Positions 25,164 through 34,186 are shown, numbered from the stretch's first letter. The stretch is DNA of 50,975 bases from [Clostridium] polysaccharolyticum (GCF_900111595.1 NZ_FOHN01000021.1:1-50975), one strand, 5' to 3'. Numbers and translations are program-made. The notes: generated by a model not told the origin, from the sequence alone.

Positions 25164-26231
25164 CTATGCTTTAATCGCCCATCGCATCTTTGTAGAACGT
25201 GCCCGCCCATTCTGCCTGCATTCCTCCTTGGAAGGTCTGATTACATCAGATGCCACTTCTTTGTAAACACCTTCCTTTAACAAACGCTTAAACGATTTTT
25301 TTACCATTCGATCTTCCCCTGAGTGGAAAGTCAAAATGACAACTCTTGCCCCACTTTCTAACGTATCTGGAAGTTTTTCCAAAAATCCTTCTAACACCTC
25401 AAATTCACTATTTACATCAATTCGTAATGCCTGAAACACTCTTTGGCAAGTTTTCTTTATGGTTTCTTTTCTGTCTTTTTCTGGAACAAAAGACAGCACT
25501 TTTGTAATAATCTGTTCCAGCTGAGTAGTAGTTTCGATTTTATGCCCTTTTCTTATAGCAGATGTAATAGCTCTTGATAACTCTGCTGCATAAGGCTCAT
25601 CTGCATTCTCAATAAGCATGCCTTCCAGCTCGTCTCTAGTCACTTCCTTTAGACGCTCTGCTGCAGAAATTCCTTTTTTCGGGTTTAAACGCAAATCCAA
25701 TGGTCCTTCAGACTTATAGGAAAATCCTCTCTCTGGATTATCAATCTGCATAGAAGATACTCCAAGATCTGCTAGCACAAAATGAAACTTTCCATATTCT
25801 TGTGCTACTTTATCTATGTGCACAAAATTCTCGTGGATTATCGTAATTTTATCCTCTCCATATCCTTTTGCTTCTAATCTTGCCTTTGTCTTCACAGATT
25901 CAATTGGATCTACATCCATCGCATATAAATGCCCCTGTCCATCCAGACGTTTAAGCATTTCCAATGTATGTCCGCCATAACCTAATGTAGCATCTAACCC
26001 TTTCTGGCCTGGCTGGATCTCAAGAAAATCTATAATTTCTCTCACCATAATTGGAATATGCATGCCTGCTGGAGTACTTCCTTTGCTTTTTACCTTCTCA
26101 ATAATATCTGCATATTTTTCTGGATTGTGTTCCTTATATTTTTCCTTGTAAGAACGTGGATGAGTGCCTTTGTAACGGACACGTCTTTTATGTTCTTGTT
26201 CTGGTTTCTGCCGATTTGTCTGGTTTTCCAT
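25164..26231 (-). CDS. rsmH: 16S rRNA (cytosine-1402-N4)-methyltransferase with N-terminal extension
   Basis: The product has RsmH motifs: HIPIMVREIIDFL, the SAM-binding LDATLGYGGHT (about 80-90), ADLGVSSMQID, ERGFSY, GPLDLRLN, RVFQALRIDVN and ILTFHSGEDRMVKKSF near the end. RsmH methylates C1402 of 16S rRNA with SAM. It is 355 residues, against about 310 for the usual protein. The extra 45 N-terminal residues are highly basic and charged (HKRRVRYKGTHPRSYKEKY). The gene is not in a division/cell-wall cluster, since no mraZ, ftsL or ftsI is nearby, so it may be a second copy. A GH3 gene lies 30 nt upstream on the same strand. Confidence 0.92.
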   Translation of the reverse strand: MENQTNRQKPEQEHKRRVRYKGTHPRSYKEKYKEHNPEKYADIIEKVKSKGSTPAGMHIPIMVREIIDFLEIQPGQKGLDATLGYGGHTLEMLKRLDGQGHLYAMDVDPIESVKTKARLEAKGYGEDKITIIHENFVHIDKVAQEYGKFHFVLADLGVSSMQIDNPERGFSYKSEGPLDLRLNPKKGISAAERLKEVTRDELEGMLIENADEPYAAELSRAITSAIRKGHKIETTTQLEQIITKVLSFVPEKDRKETIKKTCQRVFQALRIDVNSEFEVLEGFLEKLPDTLESGARVVILTFHSGEDRMVKKSFKRLLKEGVYKEVASDVIRPSKEECRQNGRARSTKMRWAIKA

Positions 26232-26261
26232 GCTATTCCATCCCCTAAATATTTATTATTT

Positions 26262-28553
26262 CTATCCGATCTTAAATAAAAGATAATTTAACTGTTCCAT
26301 TAAGTCATACAGCTGCTGATAGGACACTTTACCCTGAACAAAGGAAACCAGTCCACGAAGAGGCAAATCCCTTAACATAGATTCCATCATTTCTTTGGTA
26401 GAGGAACCCAGCTTGTCATCTCCACCCATGTCAAATTCTGTAAAAATTTTAATAAATGGCTCTAAGATTTTTTCTGTTCCAGGAATTTTCTGTATGTCAC
26501 CAAATAGCGTATCCAGATTAATATTAAGAGGCAGTCTTCTTGTGCTTTCTACCTGTACTTCGCATTCTGCTAAAATCTTACGGCTAGACTGTCCTAGTTC
26601 AATCGTATATTTTCCTGTCTCCACATGCCAGTCATTTATCTTAGTCTCATAATATGCAAATGCTCTCTTAGACAAAGTAAATGTTACCGTCTTAGTTTCT
26701 CCTGGTTCCAGAAAAACTTTTTCAAATCCTTTTAATTCATGGACTGGACGGATTATCCTTCCATCTTTAGGCGGGGCAACGTATAGCTGTACTACTTCTT
26801 TTCCTGCTCTGTCCCCTGTATTTGTAACGTCCACTGACACTTCCAGGCTATCTGTATCCCTGATAGAATCCTCACTTAATTTCACATTGCTATAAACAAA
26901 TGCAGTGTAAGACAGACCGTGTCCAAATGGGAAACGTACTTCCATTTTCTTCGTATCATAATAACGGTATCCAGCAAATACTCCTTCTCGATATTCCACA
27001 CGGTCTCCTTCTCCATGATAGTATAGATAAGAAGGATTATCCTCAAGTTTTATTGGAAAACTTTCTGCTAAATGTCCACTTGGATTTACTTTTCCGTATA
27101 ACACATCAGCAACTGCACCTCCAATTGCCTGTCCGCCAAGATAAGCTTCTATAATTCCACTTACCTTATCTGCCCAAGGCATTTCTACTGGTGAGCCATT
27201 GTGAAGCACAACAATTGTATTGGGATTCGCTTCTGCCACTGCTTCAATTAATGCATTCTGTCCTTCTGGCATTTTCATATGGGAACGGTCAAATCCCTCG
27301 GACTCATAAGAATCTGGAAGACCTGCAAATAGAACAGCTTTATCTGTCTGTTTTGCCAGTTCCACTGCTTGTGCAATTTTCTTTTCATCTATAATATCCT
27401 CTTTTGTCGAATATCCTTGTGCAAAGTACACCTTATCCTTACAGCTATCACATTCCATAAGAATTTCCCAAACAGATTCAACCTTATGAGAATTGATATG
27501 GGAACTTCCGCCACCTTGATAACGTGGAGCTTTCGCAAACTCTCCAATGATAGCAACGGATTCTTCTGTTTTTAATGGAAGAACATCCTCATTTTTTAAT
27601 AATACGATACATTCCTGTGCCACTTTTCTAGCAAGTGCATGGTCGGCATCTCTATCAAAAACAGCCTCTGTATCACGATTTGATTCAAAACGCTCAACCA
27701 CATTTAAAATATTCTCAACTGCTTTATCCAGAACAGCCTCATCTAATGTTCCGTTCTGCACTGCTTCCACAATCATTTTATCTGTTAATCCACTAGAAGA
27801 TGGCATCTCCAAATCAAGACCAGCTGCTAAATCAGCAACCCGATTGTTTACTGCCCCCCAGTCGCTAATTATCATCCCTTCGTAACCCCATTCATCACGT
27901 AATACATCTGTTAAGTATGTTTTATTTTCTGCAGCATAAACACCATTGATACGGTTATAAGCACACATAACGGTCCAAGGTTTTGCTTCTTTAATAGCCC
28001 CTTCAAACGCTGCTAAATATAATTCTCGAAGAGTTCTCTCATCTACTTCCGAACTAGAACTCATTCTTCTATGTTCCTGATTATTTGCCAGAAAATGTTT
28101 TATGCTTGTTCCTACATTTTTTGACTGAACCCCTTTAATATGACTTGCCGCTATTTCCGTTGCCAAATAAGGGTCTTCCGAATAGTATTCAAAATTTCTT
28201 CCACATAAAGGGGAACGTTTAATATTAACAGCCGGCCCAAGAATTACTGCTACTCCTTCTGCCTGGCACTCATTTCCTAAAGCCTGTCCCATTGAATAAA
28301 GCAAATCTCTGTCAAAGGATGCAGCAGTTGCACAGCCTGCTGGAAAACATACTGCTTTAATACTCTCATTAATTCCTAAATGATCGGATTCTAAATCCTG
28401 TTTTCTAAGCCCGTGGGGTCCATCGCTTACCATCATTTGTGGTATTCCAAGACGTTCCACTGCTTTTGTATGCCAAAAATCTGAACCCGAACAAATCCCC
28501 GCCTTTTCTTCTAATGTCATCTGTTGAATCACTTTTTTTACATCCATTTTCAT
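26262..28553 (-). CDS. GH3 beta-glucosidase family protein, cytoplasmic
   Basis: The start is set at ATG 28553 (MKMDVKKVIQQMTLEEKAG) because GGAGG lies just upstream. The 763-residue product has the GH3 N-terminal barrel with nucleophile D231 in GMIISDWGAV and the substrate-binding VSDGPHGLRK and KHFLANNQE. The GH3 C-terminal domain (GLPDSYESEGFDR, acid/base region) and a C-terminal Fn3-like domain (VSVDVTNTGDRAGKEVVQLY) follow. No signal peptide is seen, so it acts in the cytosol on imported oligosaccharides. The last 80 residues extend past the Fn3-like domain and are unusual. Two palindromes upstream (28667-28706) are candidate operator sites. Exact substrate (beta-glucoside or related) cannot be read from sequence. 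Confidence 0.9.
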   Translation of the reverse strand: MKMDVKKVIQQMTLEEKAGICSGSDFWHTKAVERLGIPQMMVSDGPHGLRKQDLESDHLGINESIKAVCFPAGCATAASFDRDLLYSMGQALGNECQAEGVAVILGPAVNIKRSPLCGRNFEYYSEDPYLATEIAASHIKGVQSKNVGTSIKHFLANNQEHRRMSSSSEVDERTLRELYLAAFEGAIKEAKPWTVMCAYNRINGVYAAENKTYLTDVLRDEWGYEGMIISDWGAVNNRVADLAAGLDLEMPSSSGLTDKMIVEAVQNGTLDEAVLDKAVENILNVVERFESNRDTEAVFDRDADHALARKVAQECIVLLKNEDVLPLKTEESVAIIGEFAKAPRYQGGGSSHINSHKVESVWEILMECDSCKDKVYFAQGYSTKEDIIDEKKIAQAVELAKQTDKAVLFAGLPDSYESEGFDRSHMKMPEGQNALIEAVAEANPNTIVVLHNGSPVEMPWADKVSGIIEAYLGGQAIGGAVADVLYGKVNPSGHLAESFPIKLEDNPSYLYYHGEGDRVEYREGVFAGYRYYDTKKMEVRFPFGHGLSYTAFVYSNVKLSEDSIRDTDSLEVSVDVTNTGDRAGKEVVQLYVAPPKDGRIIRPVHELKGFEKVFLEPGETKTVTFTLSKRAFAYYETKINDWHVETGKYTIELGQSSRKILAECEVQVESTRRLPLNINLDTLFGDIQKIPGTEKILEPFIKIFTEFDMGGDDKLGSSTKEMMESMLRDLPLRGLVSFVQGKVSYQQLYDLMEQLNYLLFKIG

Positions 28554-28666
28554 GAAGCCTCCATCCTGTTCTATATAATTGCTACACTCCGTTTTTGCCA
28601 TTCTATCAAATTCTGCTTTCCTGCTTTTTCTTCAGTTCGCATAATATAACTATATCATGATTACAA

Positions 28667-28706
28667 ACTTTATTCCAGCTAGAATAAAGTCTGAGTTCCT
28701 CAGACT
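28667..28706. promoter_or_regulatory. Two adjacent palindromes upstream of the GH3 gene
   Basis: ACTTTATTC (28667-28675) and GAATAAAGT (28682-28690) are perfect inverted 9-mers around 6 nt. AGTCTGAG (28688-28695) and CTCAGACT (28699-28706) are perfect inverted 8-mers around TTC. They sit beside each other about 115-150 nt upstream of the GH3 start and fit sugar-responsive regulator sites. Confidence 0.45.
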
Positions 28707-28722
28707 CTCGCAACTCAAATAA

Positions 28723-28766
28723 AAAAGGCATGATTCTTGCAAACATTCGCAAGAATCATGCCTTTT
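28723..28766 (-). terminator. Strong terminator after the LytM-like/ChW gene
   Basis: AAAAGGCATGATTCTTGC (28723-28740) and its exact complement (28749-28766) form a perfect 18-bp stem, with T6 following on the minus strand. Confidence 0.92.
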
Positions 28767-28792
28767 CACTCAAACAGAATTACGTTCCTTCC

Positions 28793-29860
28793 TTATGAAA
28801 GGTATATCTGTATCGCATCAATTTCCTTTCCAAAATCACCTGCATATCCATTATTAGAATCAGATGTACTGTAACCCGTAACATATGGTAACCAGTATCC
28901 AGCTCTAAGATGTACTCTGTAATGAATGGTCTTTCCTGTATCCGTTTTCATCATAATGCCATCAATTGGTTTACTGTATATGCCTGCATAGTCTGAACGG
29001 TTCGTAACTGCTGGAAGCCAGCTGCCTCCTCTGGTATGTACTGCATATGTAATGTTTCCTTTGCTTAAGCTAGCATATACGGCAGATACCGAATGTCCAA
29101 AAATTCCTGCATAATCCGATCCGTTTACTACGTTGGATAACCAAGCACCTTTTGAAACGTCATAAGTCTGGTAAGTAACATTAATTTGATTTGTATCTAT
29201 TGTATCTGTTGTATATTTCCAAAGATTACTGTAATTAGTTGGTCCTCCATTATTTACATAATTGCCAGATGCCACAACTCCCTTATTGATAATAGATGTA
29301 GTAAAACTCTTATTAATATAAAGTGCATTAAATGGATAAGTATTGCCAAATTGAGAATAATAGGAAGTTGGAGTGCTTGCACGTCCTCTATATACTCCTA
29401 AATCCAGATGTTTTGCATAGACATATGCTCCACCAGAACCAAGACCACTGATTTCATATAAATTCGTTCCCTGGCTAACAACAGAACCTACGCCCTTTAA
29501 GCACTTTCCATGCATATACATAACCGTCATATAATCTAGCGAACCATCTGCATAATAAACTTTGTCATTACTCTGGAAAATCATAACCCCATAATTGCTG
29601 CTAGAATACTTTACCGTTCCAGTAAATGGTGCTATTGCGTAATCAGAACCAACACAGTCAATGTGGGCAGAATTTGTATGGGAATAACTTTCGTAGGCAA
29701 GCTGTGTAAGATTCATGGTACTCATTGGAAACCATGCTTTTTCATAGGAAGCAGCTTTTGTCTTAACCGACACAAATCCTATATTTACCCCAAATGCAGC
29801 AACAAAAACTAACATAAAACTTAAGATTGTACAAATTGATTTTTTTGTAATTCTTTTCAT
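28793..29860 (-). CDS. Secreted LytM-like (M23) protein with clostridial hydrophobic W repeats
   Basis: The 355-residue product has a signal peptide (about 1-37). Residues about 45-165 resemble the M23/LytM peptidase fold: AHIDCVGSDYAIAPFTGTVK, YMTVMYMHGK, VGSVVSQGTNLYEISGLG and YVYAKHLDLGVYRG. The final HxH metal motif of active M23 enzymes reads HLD here, so one zinc ligand is changed and activity is doubtful. Residues about 225-355 hold three ChW repeats (AYAVHTRGGSWLPAV-type; GAWLSNVVNGSDYAG, SWLPAVTNRSDYAG, GYWLPYVTG), typical of extracellular clostridial proteins. A promoter TTGATG-N17-TAAAAT (29918-29890) and AAAAGGAGG precede ATG 29860. It probably binds or trims cell wall. Confidence 0.75.
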   Translation of the reverse strand: MKRITKKSICTILSFMLVFVAAFGVNIGFVSVKTKAASYEKAWFPMSTMNLTQLAYESYSHTNSAHIDCVGSDYAIAPFTGTVKYSSSNYGVMIFQSNDKVYYADGSLDYMTVMYMHGKCLKGVGSVVSQGTNLYEISGLGSGGAYVYAKHLDLGVYRGRASTPTSYYSQFGNTYPFNALYINKSFTTSIINKGVVASGNYVNNGGPTNYSNLWKYTTDTIDTNQINVTYQTYDVSKGAWLSNVVNGSDYAGIFGHSVSAVYASLSKGNITYAVHTRGGSWLPAVTNRSDYAGIYSKPIDGIMMKTDTGKTIHYRVHLRAGYWLPYVTGYSTSDSNNGYAGDFGKEIDAIQIYLS

Positions 29861-30110
29861 TTTAATATCCTCCTTTTTTCTTTTTTTCTATTTTACATGT
29901 ATTTTTATGTCACATCAATGCTTTTCTTGTAAATCAAATAGGTTCTATAATAAGTACAGTGAAATTCGTAATTTGTTGGATATAGCTGATGTACCCTTTT
30001 TGGATTAGGCTTTGGCAAAATCCTGAGCATAAAAAACAGCACTTTATTCCTCTTACGTTCCACAAAAATACCATTTACTCGCCTTCCTTCTTTTCCCATT
30101 TCCAAAAAAC
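29861..30110. other. Intergenic region upstream of the ChW and PHP genes
   Basis: This stretch holds the promoter of the ChW gene at 29890-29918 (TTGATG, 17 nt, TAAAAT, minus strand). A 66-codon minus-strand frame (29905-30105) rich in lysine, arginine and tyrosine overlaps that promoter and lacks a clear family, so I do not call it a gene. Confidence 0.4.
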
Positions 30111-30139
30111 TTGGAAATCCTTTTCCTTCATGCTATACT
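30111..30139 (+). promoter_or_regulatory. Promoter of the PHP phosphatase gene
   Basis: TTGGAA (30111-30116), 17 nt and TATACT (30134-30139) form a good sigma-A promoter 35 nt upstream of ATG 30174. Confidence 0.65.
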
Positions 30140-30173
30140 TACTTTAAAATGCTAAAGAAATGGAAGTGTTACA

Positions 30174-30938
30174 ATGCTTGCTAATTATCATACTCATACA
30201 TCCCGCTGCCATCATGCAGCAGGAGAAGATCGTGAATATGTTGAAGCTGCCATTCGTGGCGACATGAAAATTCTTGGTTTCTCCGACCATTTCCCATGGA
30301 AAATGAAAAAAGGGTATGTTTCTTCCTCTCGTATGGAACTCTCTCTTTTAGATGATTATGTAGATTCCATTCAGTCCTTGAAAAAAGAATACCTAAACGA
30401 TATTAAAATCTATCTTGGATTTGAATCCGAATACCTGCCAGAATATACAGAACAGCAGGAACAGCTGCTAAAAGATTATCCTATTGATTATATGATTTTA
30501 GGACAGCATTTTTTAAATCCAGAACCTTATGGAACTTACACTGGTTTTCCAACAGAGGACAAGGACCTTTTTCTGGAATATATTGATTCTGCCATTGAAG
30601 GAATGGAAACAGGGTTATACCGCTATTTAGCCCATCCTGACCTAATCCATTATACGGGAGATACTGCATTTTATGACAAACATATGCTACGCTTATGTCA
30701 ATATCTGAAAGAAAAAAATATACCAGTAGAAATCAATTTATCAGGAGTATACGAAAATCGCCATTATACTTCAAAACATTTTCTGAAACTGGCAAAACAG
30801 GCTGGAAACTCTGTTATCCTAGGGGTTGATGCCCATAGCCCAGAAAGACTTGAAATGACTGGTGTACAGGAACAGTGTTATCAGATGGCTCGAGATGCCG
30901 GATTAGAAATTGTTACTGTGCTGGAAGGGTTAGAATAA
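30174..30938 (+). CDS. PHP-domain histidinol-phosphatase (HisJ/HisK type)
   Basis: The 254-residue product has the PHP metal motifs: NYHTHTSRCHHA (about 4-15), GFSDHFPW (about 36-43), GFESEYLPEY, ILGQHFL, ylAHPDLIHY and GVDAHSPERL near the C-terminus. These histidines and aspartates bind three metals, and the enzyme class removes phosphate from L-histidinol phosphate in histidine synthesis. Other PHP phosphoesterases of similar length are not excluded, since no his gene is near. It is monocistronic, with a consensus promoter and a convergent hairpin terminator at 30944. Confidence 0.85.
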   Translation: MLANYHTHTSRCHHAAGEDREYVEAAIRGDMKILGFSDHFPWKMKKGYVSSSRMELSLLDDYVDSIQSLKKEYLNDIKIYLGFESEYLPEYTEQQEQLLKDYPIDYMILGQHFLNPEPYGTYTGFPTEDKDLFLEYIDSAIEGMETGLYRYLAHPDLIHYTGDTAFYDKHMLRLCQYLKEKNIPVEINLSGVYENRHYTSKHFLKLAKQAGNSVILGVDAHSPERLEMTGVQEQCYQMARDAGLEIVTVLEGLE

Positions 30939-30943
30939 TTGAA

Positions 30944-30966
30944 ATGCCCCTGAAAAACAGGGGCAT
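30944..30966. terminator. Hairpin between convergent genes
   Basis: ATGCCCCTG (30944-30952) and CAGGGGCAT (30958-30966) form a perfect 9-bp stem with an AAAAA loop between the PHP gene and the deacetylase lipoprotein gene. Confidence 0.7.
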
Positions 30967-30974
30967 AAATCTAG

Positions 30975-31922
30975 TCAGTGGGACTTTCTTATTCTTCTGG
31001 AAATATATGGTTTTGCCACTTCTCCCTCTTTTATAAATTGTATTGGTTCTACAGTTCCGTCCAGTGCTTTAAACTCATATCCCTTTTCTCTTAACCTTTT
31101 CACTATAGAAGGTATTGTTTCGATTACTTGCTCTCTTTTTGGAATATTGTGCATCAGAACAATAGATTTTTCACGGTAGCTAGACTCTTTTACCGCTTTT
31201 TCAATCATCTGAGCCTTGGTAAATCCATCACAGTCACCGTTGTAAGCATTCCAGTCATAATAAACCATGCCACGGCTGGCCATTTCCTTTATAATTTCCT
31301 CGCGGACTGAATCATTGTATCCTGTATTGCTTCCCCCTGGAAAACGGAACAGTCTCGCATGTTCACCAGTTGCCTTTACAATCAGATCATCCATCTTTTT
31401 AAAATCAGCCAGATATTTTTCCACGGAAGAATATATTTCATCATATCTATGAGAATAGCTATGGACACCAGCTGTATGACCTTCTGCTTTTATCTGCTTT
31501 AACCATTCTATAATTTCTTCCTCACTTCCATATTGGGCGGTCACAAAAAATGTTGCTTTTACATTCAGTTTTCTTAATACATCTAGTAACTGAGGCGTTG
31601 ATTTACAAGGACCATCATCAAAAGTAATATAAACATTTTTTTCATTTTCCGGCTGCGGCTGATATTCAAGTTTTTCCACCACCATATCCTTATACAATCC
31701 ACTAAGAGGAGCTGGCAATACTATTTCAGCCTCCTCTTTTACTTTATCCCCTGATACTTCCTTGTCTCCTTTCTCTGGTATCTCCTGTAATTCTTCTTTT
31801 ATAACCGTCTCCTGTTTTTCCGCTTTTTCATGTTTTACTGGCTTTTCCACTTTTCCCTGCTGACATCCTGTCATAAATGCGGCACAAATGAATAAAACTC
31901 CCAAACCCATTCGAACTCTCAT
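30975..31922 (-). CDS. Polysaccharide deacetylase lipoprotein
   Basis: The 315-residue product has a lipoprotein signal peptide with lipobox FMTGC (Cys 20), a charged linker rich in K and E (about 25-70), and a NodB domain (about 92-290). Motifs are TFDDGPCKS (about 100-108, with catalytic and metal aspartates), HSYSHRYDE (metal histidines), RFPGGS, YDWNAYNGDCDG and VLMHN. It should deacetylate N-acetylglucosamine in peptidoglycan or a surface glycan from the outer membrane face, a change known to give lysozyme resistance. It differs from the PdaA-like gene, which has a different motif 1. It is a single gene, with an inverted repeat (31957-31975) in the 5' leader. Confidence 0.9.
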   Translation of the reverse strand: MRVRMGLGVLFICAAFMTGCQQGKVEKPVKHEKAEKQETVIKEELQEIPEKGDKEVSGDKVKEEAEIVLPAPLSGLYKDMVVEKLEYQPQPENEKNVYITFDDGPCKSTPQLLDVLRKLNVKATFFVTAQYGSEEEIIEWLKQIKAEGHTAGVHSYSHRYDEIYSSVEKYLADFKKMDDLIVKATGEHARLFRFPGGSNTGYNDSVREEIIKEMASRGMVYYDWNAYNGDCDGFTKAQMIEKAVKESSYREKSIVLMHNIPKREQVIETIPSIVKRLREKGYEFKALDGTVEPIQFIKEGEVAKPYISRRIRKSH

Positions 31923-32070
31923 TGTTATCCTCCATATTTTAAGTGTTTTTTCCGCACTTTTTACTTTGTAAAAAGGATAACAGACAAATGTTTCTTACTT
32001 GTCCAGAACTTGTGTCTTAGTTGTGTCATGCAATTTTTCCCTTATTTTATACCTTGTTCTAGTCCCCAGA

Positions 32071-32133
32071 CTACTTGTACATACTGATTTTTCTTTTCAT
32101 GGTCCCTGATATGGCAATGGTTTGCCTTTTCAT
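32071..32133 (-). CDS. Possible 20-residue peptide downstream of the histidine kinase
   Basis: ATG 32133 follows the kinase stop by 2 nt and has GGAGGAAG at good spacing inside the end of the kinase gene. It encodes MKRQTIAISGTMKRKISMYK, a strongly basic peptide. It could be a translationally coupled peptide, a remnant of a third operon gene, or chance. Confidence 0.25.
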   Translation of the reverse strand: MKRQTIAISGTMKRKISMYK

Positions 32134-32135
32134 CG

Positions 32136-33530
32136 TTACGCTTCCTCCATAGCCAATGCAAAACAAATGGATGTGCCTTTTCCTAATTCGCTTTCAATGG
32201 TAAAACTCGTTCCATGAATCTCTGCTATTTTCTGTGCCAATGCCAATCCTAACCCTACCCCATTCTGTTCCCTTGACCTTGACTTGTCTACTACATAAAA
32301 CGCTTCTACAATACGTTTTTGGTCTTCTTTTGGGATTCCTATTCCATTGTCCGAAACACACACTATATATTTGTTATCCTCCTTTCTCCCCGTTATCTGA
32401 ATCTGGGTTGCATTTGCTTTCATAGCATTATCTAATAAATTAAGCATTAAGGTTTTCAAAAGATCGAATTCCACTTTTAAATAAGCTGGCTCAATGTCTA
32501 ATATAAGCCGGCTTTCCTTTTTATAAAATAATGGAGCAGTTGTTTCCTTGATATTTTGAAACAGGTCATTTGCGTTTAAATACTCTAACATAAAATCATG
32601 TTTTCCAAGCACAATTAAATCCATCAGTTTCCGTGACAAAGACTCCAGCCTAAGTCCCTCATTCATAATGTATTCTGCTGCTTCCTTTGTTTCTTCTCTA
32701 GATAAATTCTTATGGTAAATCCTATCAGAATAACCAATTACTGAAGTAAGCGATGTCTTTAATTCATGTGCAAAATTAGCAACAAAATTTTCCTGCTTCA
32801 ATACGGCAAGTTTTAAATCTTCAATGCTGGTTTCAATGGCATCTGCCATTTTATTAAAATTACAGCTAAGTTCACCAATTTCATCCTTGGTCCTTACCTT
32901 GACACGCTCACTATAATTTCCGTGGGCAATTACCTGTGCTGACTTACTAAGCTGTTTGATTGGCCACATCATAATGGATGAGAATGTAAAAACTAAAACA
33001 CTTCCTATGGAGAAAACAAGTAAATAACTATAATAGAACACCTTTTCTAACTGCTTTCGATCTGACACTACGGAACTGACATCCGTAGCACATAACAAAT
33101 ACATAGTTTCCTTGTTTTCCTTTAGAACACCTGATAATTCCAAGTAATACTTTTCCTGATACTGTTTCACATCCATGTGTAAAAGTCCACTCTCCAAGTC
33201 ATCTGCAATTCCATAATGATAATCACTTGGAAATGTTGAATTCATTTCTTCCTTCACTTCATTAAAAACAGCTGCATAATTGCGGCTTCTGTCAATTCCG
33301 CTGTTTAAGATTCCACTAATAAACTGTTTGTCAAATTTCCTTCCTGCACTTTCCGAAATCATATTGGACTGCAGCACAAACTTAACAAACTGATACTGAT
33401 TTACTGCTCGTTTCTGTTCCCGTTTCATAGAATAAGAAAATGCTTTCGTAATAAACAGACATCCCGAAAATGATAAAGAAACACAAAGCACGATAGCAAC
33501 CCATAAACTCATTTTTGTTGTAAGCTTCAT
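32136..33530 (-). CDS. Membrane sensor histidine kinase
   Basis: The 464-residue product has an N-terminal membrane helix (about 8-28), an extracellular sensor region of about 135 residues, a second helix (about 168-190), a HAMP linker (about 192-245), a HisKA domain with phospho-accepting H255 in FANFAHELKTS, and a HATPase domain. The HATPase motifs are N box LLDNAMKANA, G1 VSDNGIGI, F box EAFYVVDKSRS and G2 GVGLGLALA. It starts 2 nt after the response regulator gene and should phosphorylate it. The extracellular domain has no family that I recognise, so the signal is unknown. Confidence 0.93.
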   Translation of the reverse strand: MKLTTKMSLWVAIVLCVSLSFSGCLFITKAFSYSMKREQKRAVNQYQFVKFVLQSNMISESAGRKFDKQFISGILNSGIDRSRNYAAVFNEVKEEMNSTFPSDYHYGIADDLESGLLHMDVKQYQEKYYLELSGVLKENKETMYLLCATDVSSVVSDRKQLEKVFYYSYLLVFSIGSVLVFTFSSIMMWPIKQLSKSAQVIAHGNYSERVKVRTKDEIGELSCNFNKMADAIETSIEDLKLAVLKQENFVANFAHELKTSLTSVIGYSDRIYHKNLSREETKEAAEYIMNEGLRLESLSRKLMDLIVLGKHDFMLEYLNANDLFQNIKETTAPLFYKKESRLILDIEPAYLKVEFDLLKTLMLNLLDNAMKANATQIQITGRKEDNKYIVCVSDNGIGIPKEDQKRIVEAFYVVDKSRSREQNGVGLGLALAQKIAEIHGTSFTIESELGKGTSICFALAMEEA

Positions 33531-33532
33531 TT

Positions 33533-34186
33533 TTACACCTCTAGCCGGTATCCAATACGGAAAATGGTTTTAATGTGATCTTCCCAATTAAGTTTTTTCC
33601 GAAGTCTTTGTATATGAGAATCTAATGTTCTTGTTTCTCCTGTAAATGGTTCATTCCATATTTTTTCGTAAAGCTGTTCCCGATATAACGCTATGTTCTT
33701 GTTTTCTACCAGTTCTACAAGCAAATCAAATTCTTTTACGGTCAAGTTAATCACCCGATTATCTTTCTTTACAATTCGATGTTTCGTATTAATATACACT
33801 CCAAAAATGTGATACTCGGTCTTTGTTTTTCCTACCCTCCTAAGAATTGCCTCAACTCTTGCAAGAACTTCCCCAATTTGAAATGGTTTTACAATATAAT
33901 CGTCCGCTCCTTTTTTAAGTCCTTTGATTTTATCATCTACACGTCCCATTGCCGTAATCATAATGACAGGTGTTCCCACTGGTTTTATATAATCTAGCAA
34001 TTCATATCCATCTATCTTTGGTATCATAATATCTAAAAGTACCAGATCAAAACTCCTGCTTTCTAATAAATCAGCCGCTTCTAATCCATCCATTGCACAA
34101 GCACATTCATACCCTTCATCTCTTAAGTTGATATACAAAAGATTCAAGATGGGCTTTTCATCCTCTACAATTAAAATTCTGTTCAT
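33533..34186 (-). CDS. OmpR/PhoB-family response regulator
   Basis: The start is set at ATG 34186 (MNRILIVEDEKPILN); a TTG two codons upstream is too close to the GAGG signal. The 217-residue product has a receiver domain with acidic ED pair (about 8-9), phosphoacceptor aspartate in LVLLDIMIPKIDGYE (about 51), ITAMG and the KPF lysine. The winged-helix DNA-binding domain follows (LTVKEFDLLVELVE, TRTLDSHIQRLRKKL, IRTIFRIGYR-type end). It forms a two-component system with the kinase gene 2 nt downstream. A promoter lies at 34218-34246. It probably regulates cell-envelope or transport genes, though no target is evident next to it. Confidence 0.93.
   Translation of the reverse strand: MNRILIVEDEKPILNLLYINLRDEGYECACAMDGLEAADLLESRSFDLVLLDIMIPKIDGYELLDYIKPVGTPVIMITAMGRVDDKIKGLKKGADDYIVKPFQIGEVLARVEAILRRVGKTKTEYHIFGVYINTKHRIVKKDNRVINLTVKEFDLLVELVENKNIALYREQLYEKIWNEPFTGETRTLDSHIQRLRKKLNWEDHIKTIFRIGYRLEV

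Noticed and set aside
29905-30105. 66-codon minus-strand frame rich in K, R and Y
   Set aside because: It overlaps the ChW gene promoter, has no family resemblance, and the composition follows AT-rich non-coding DNA. It remains possible but unsupported.
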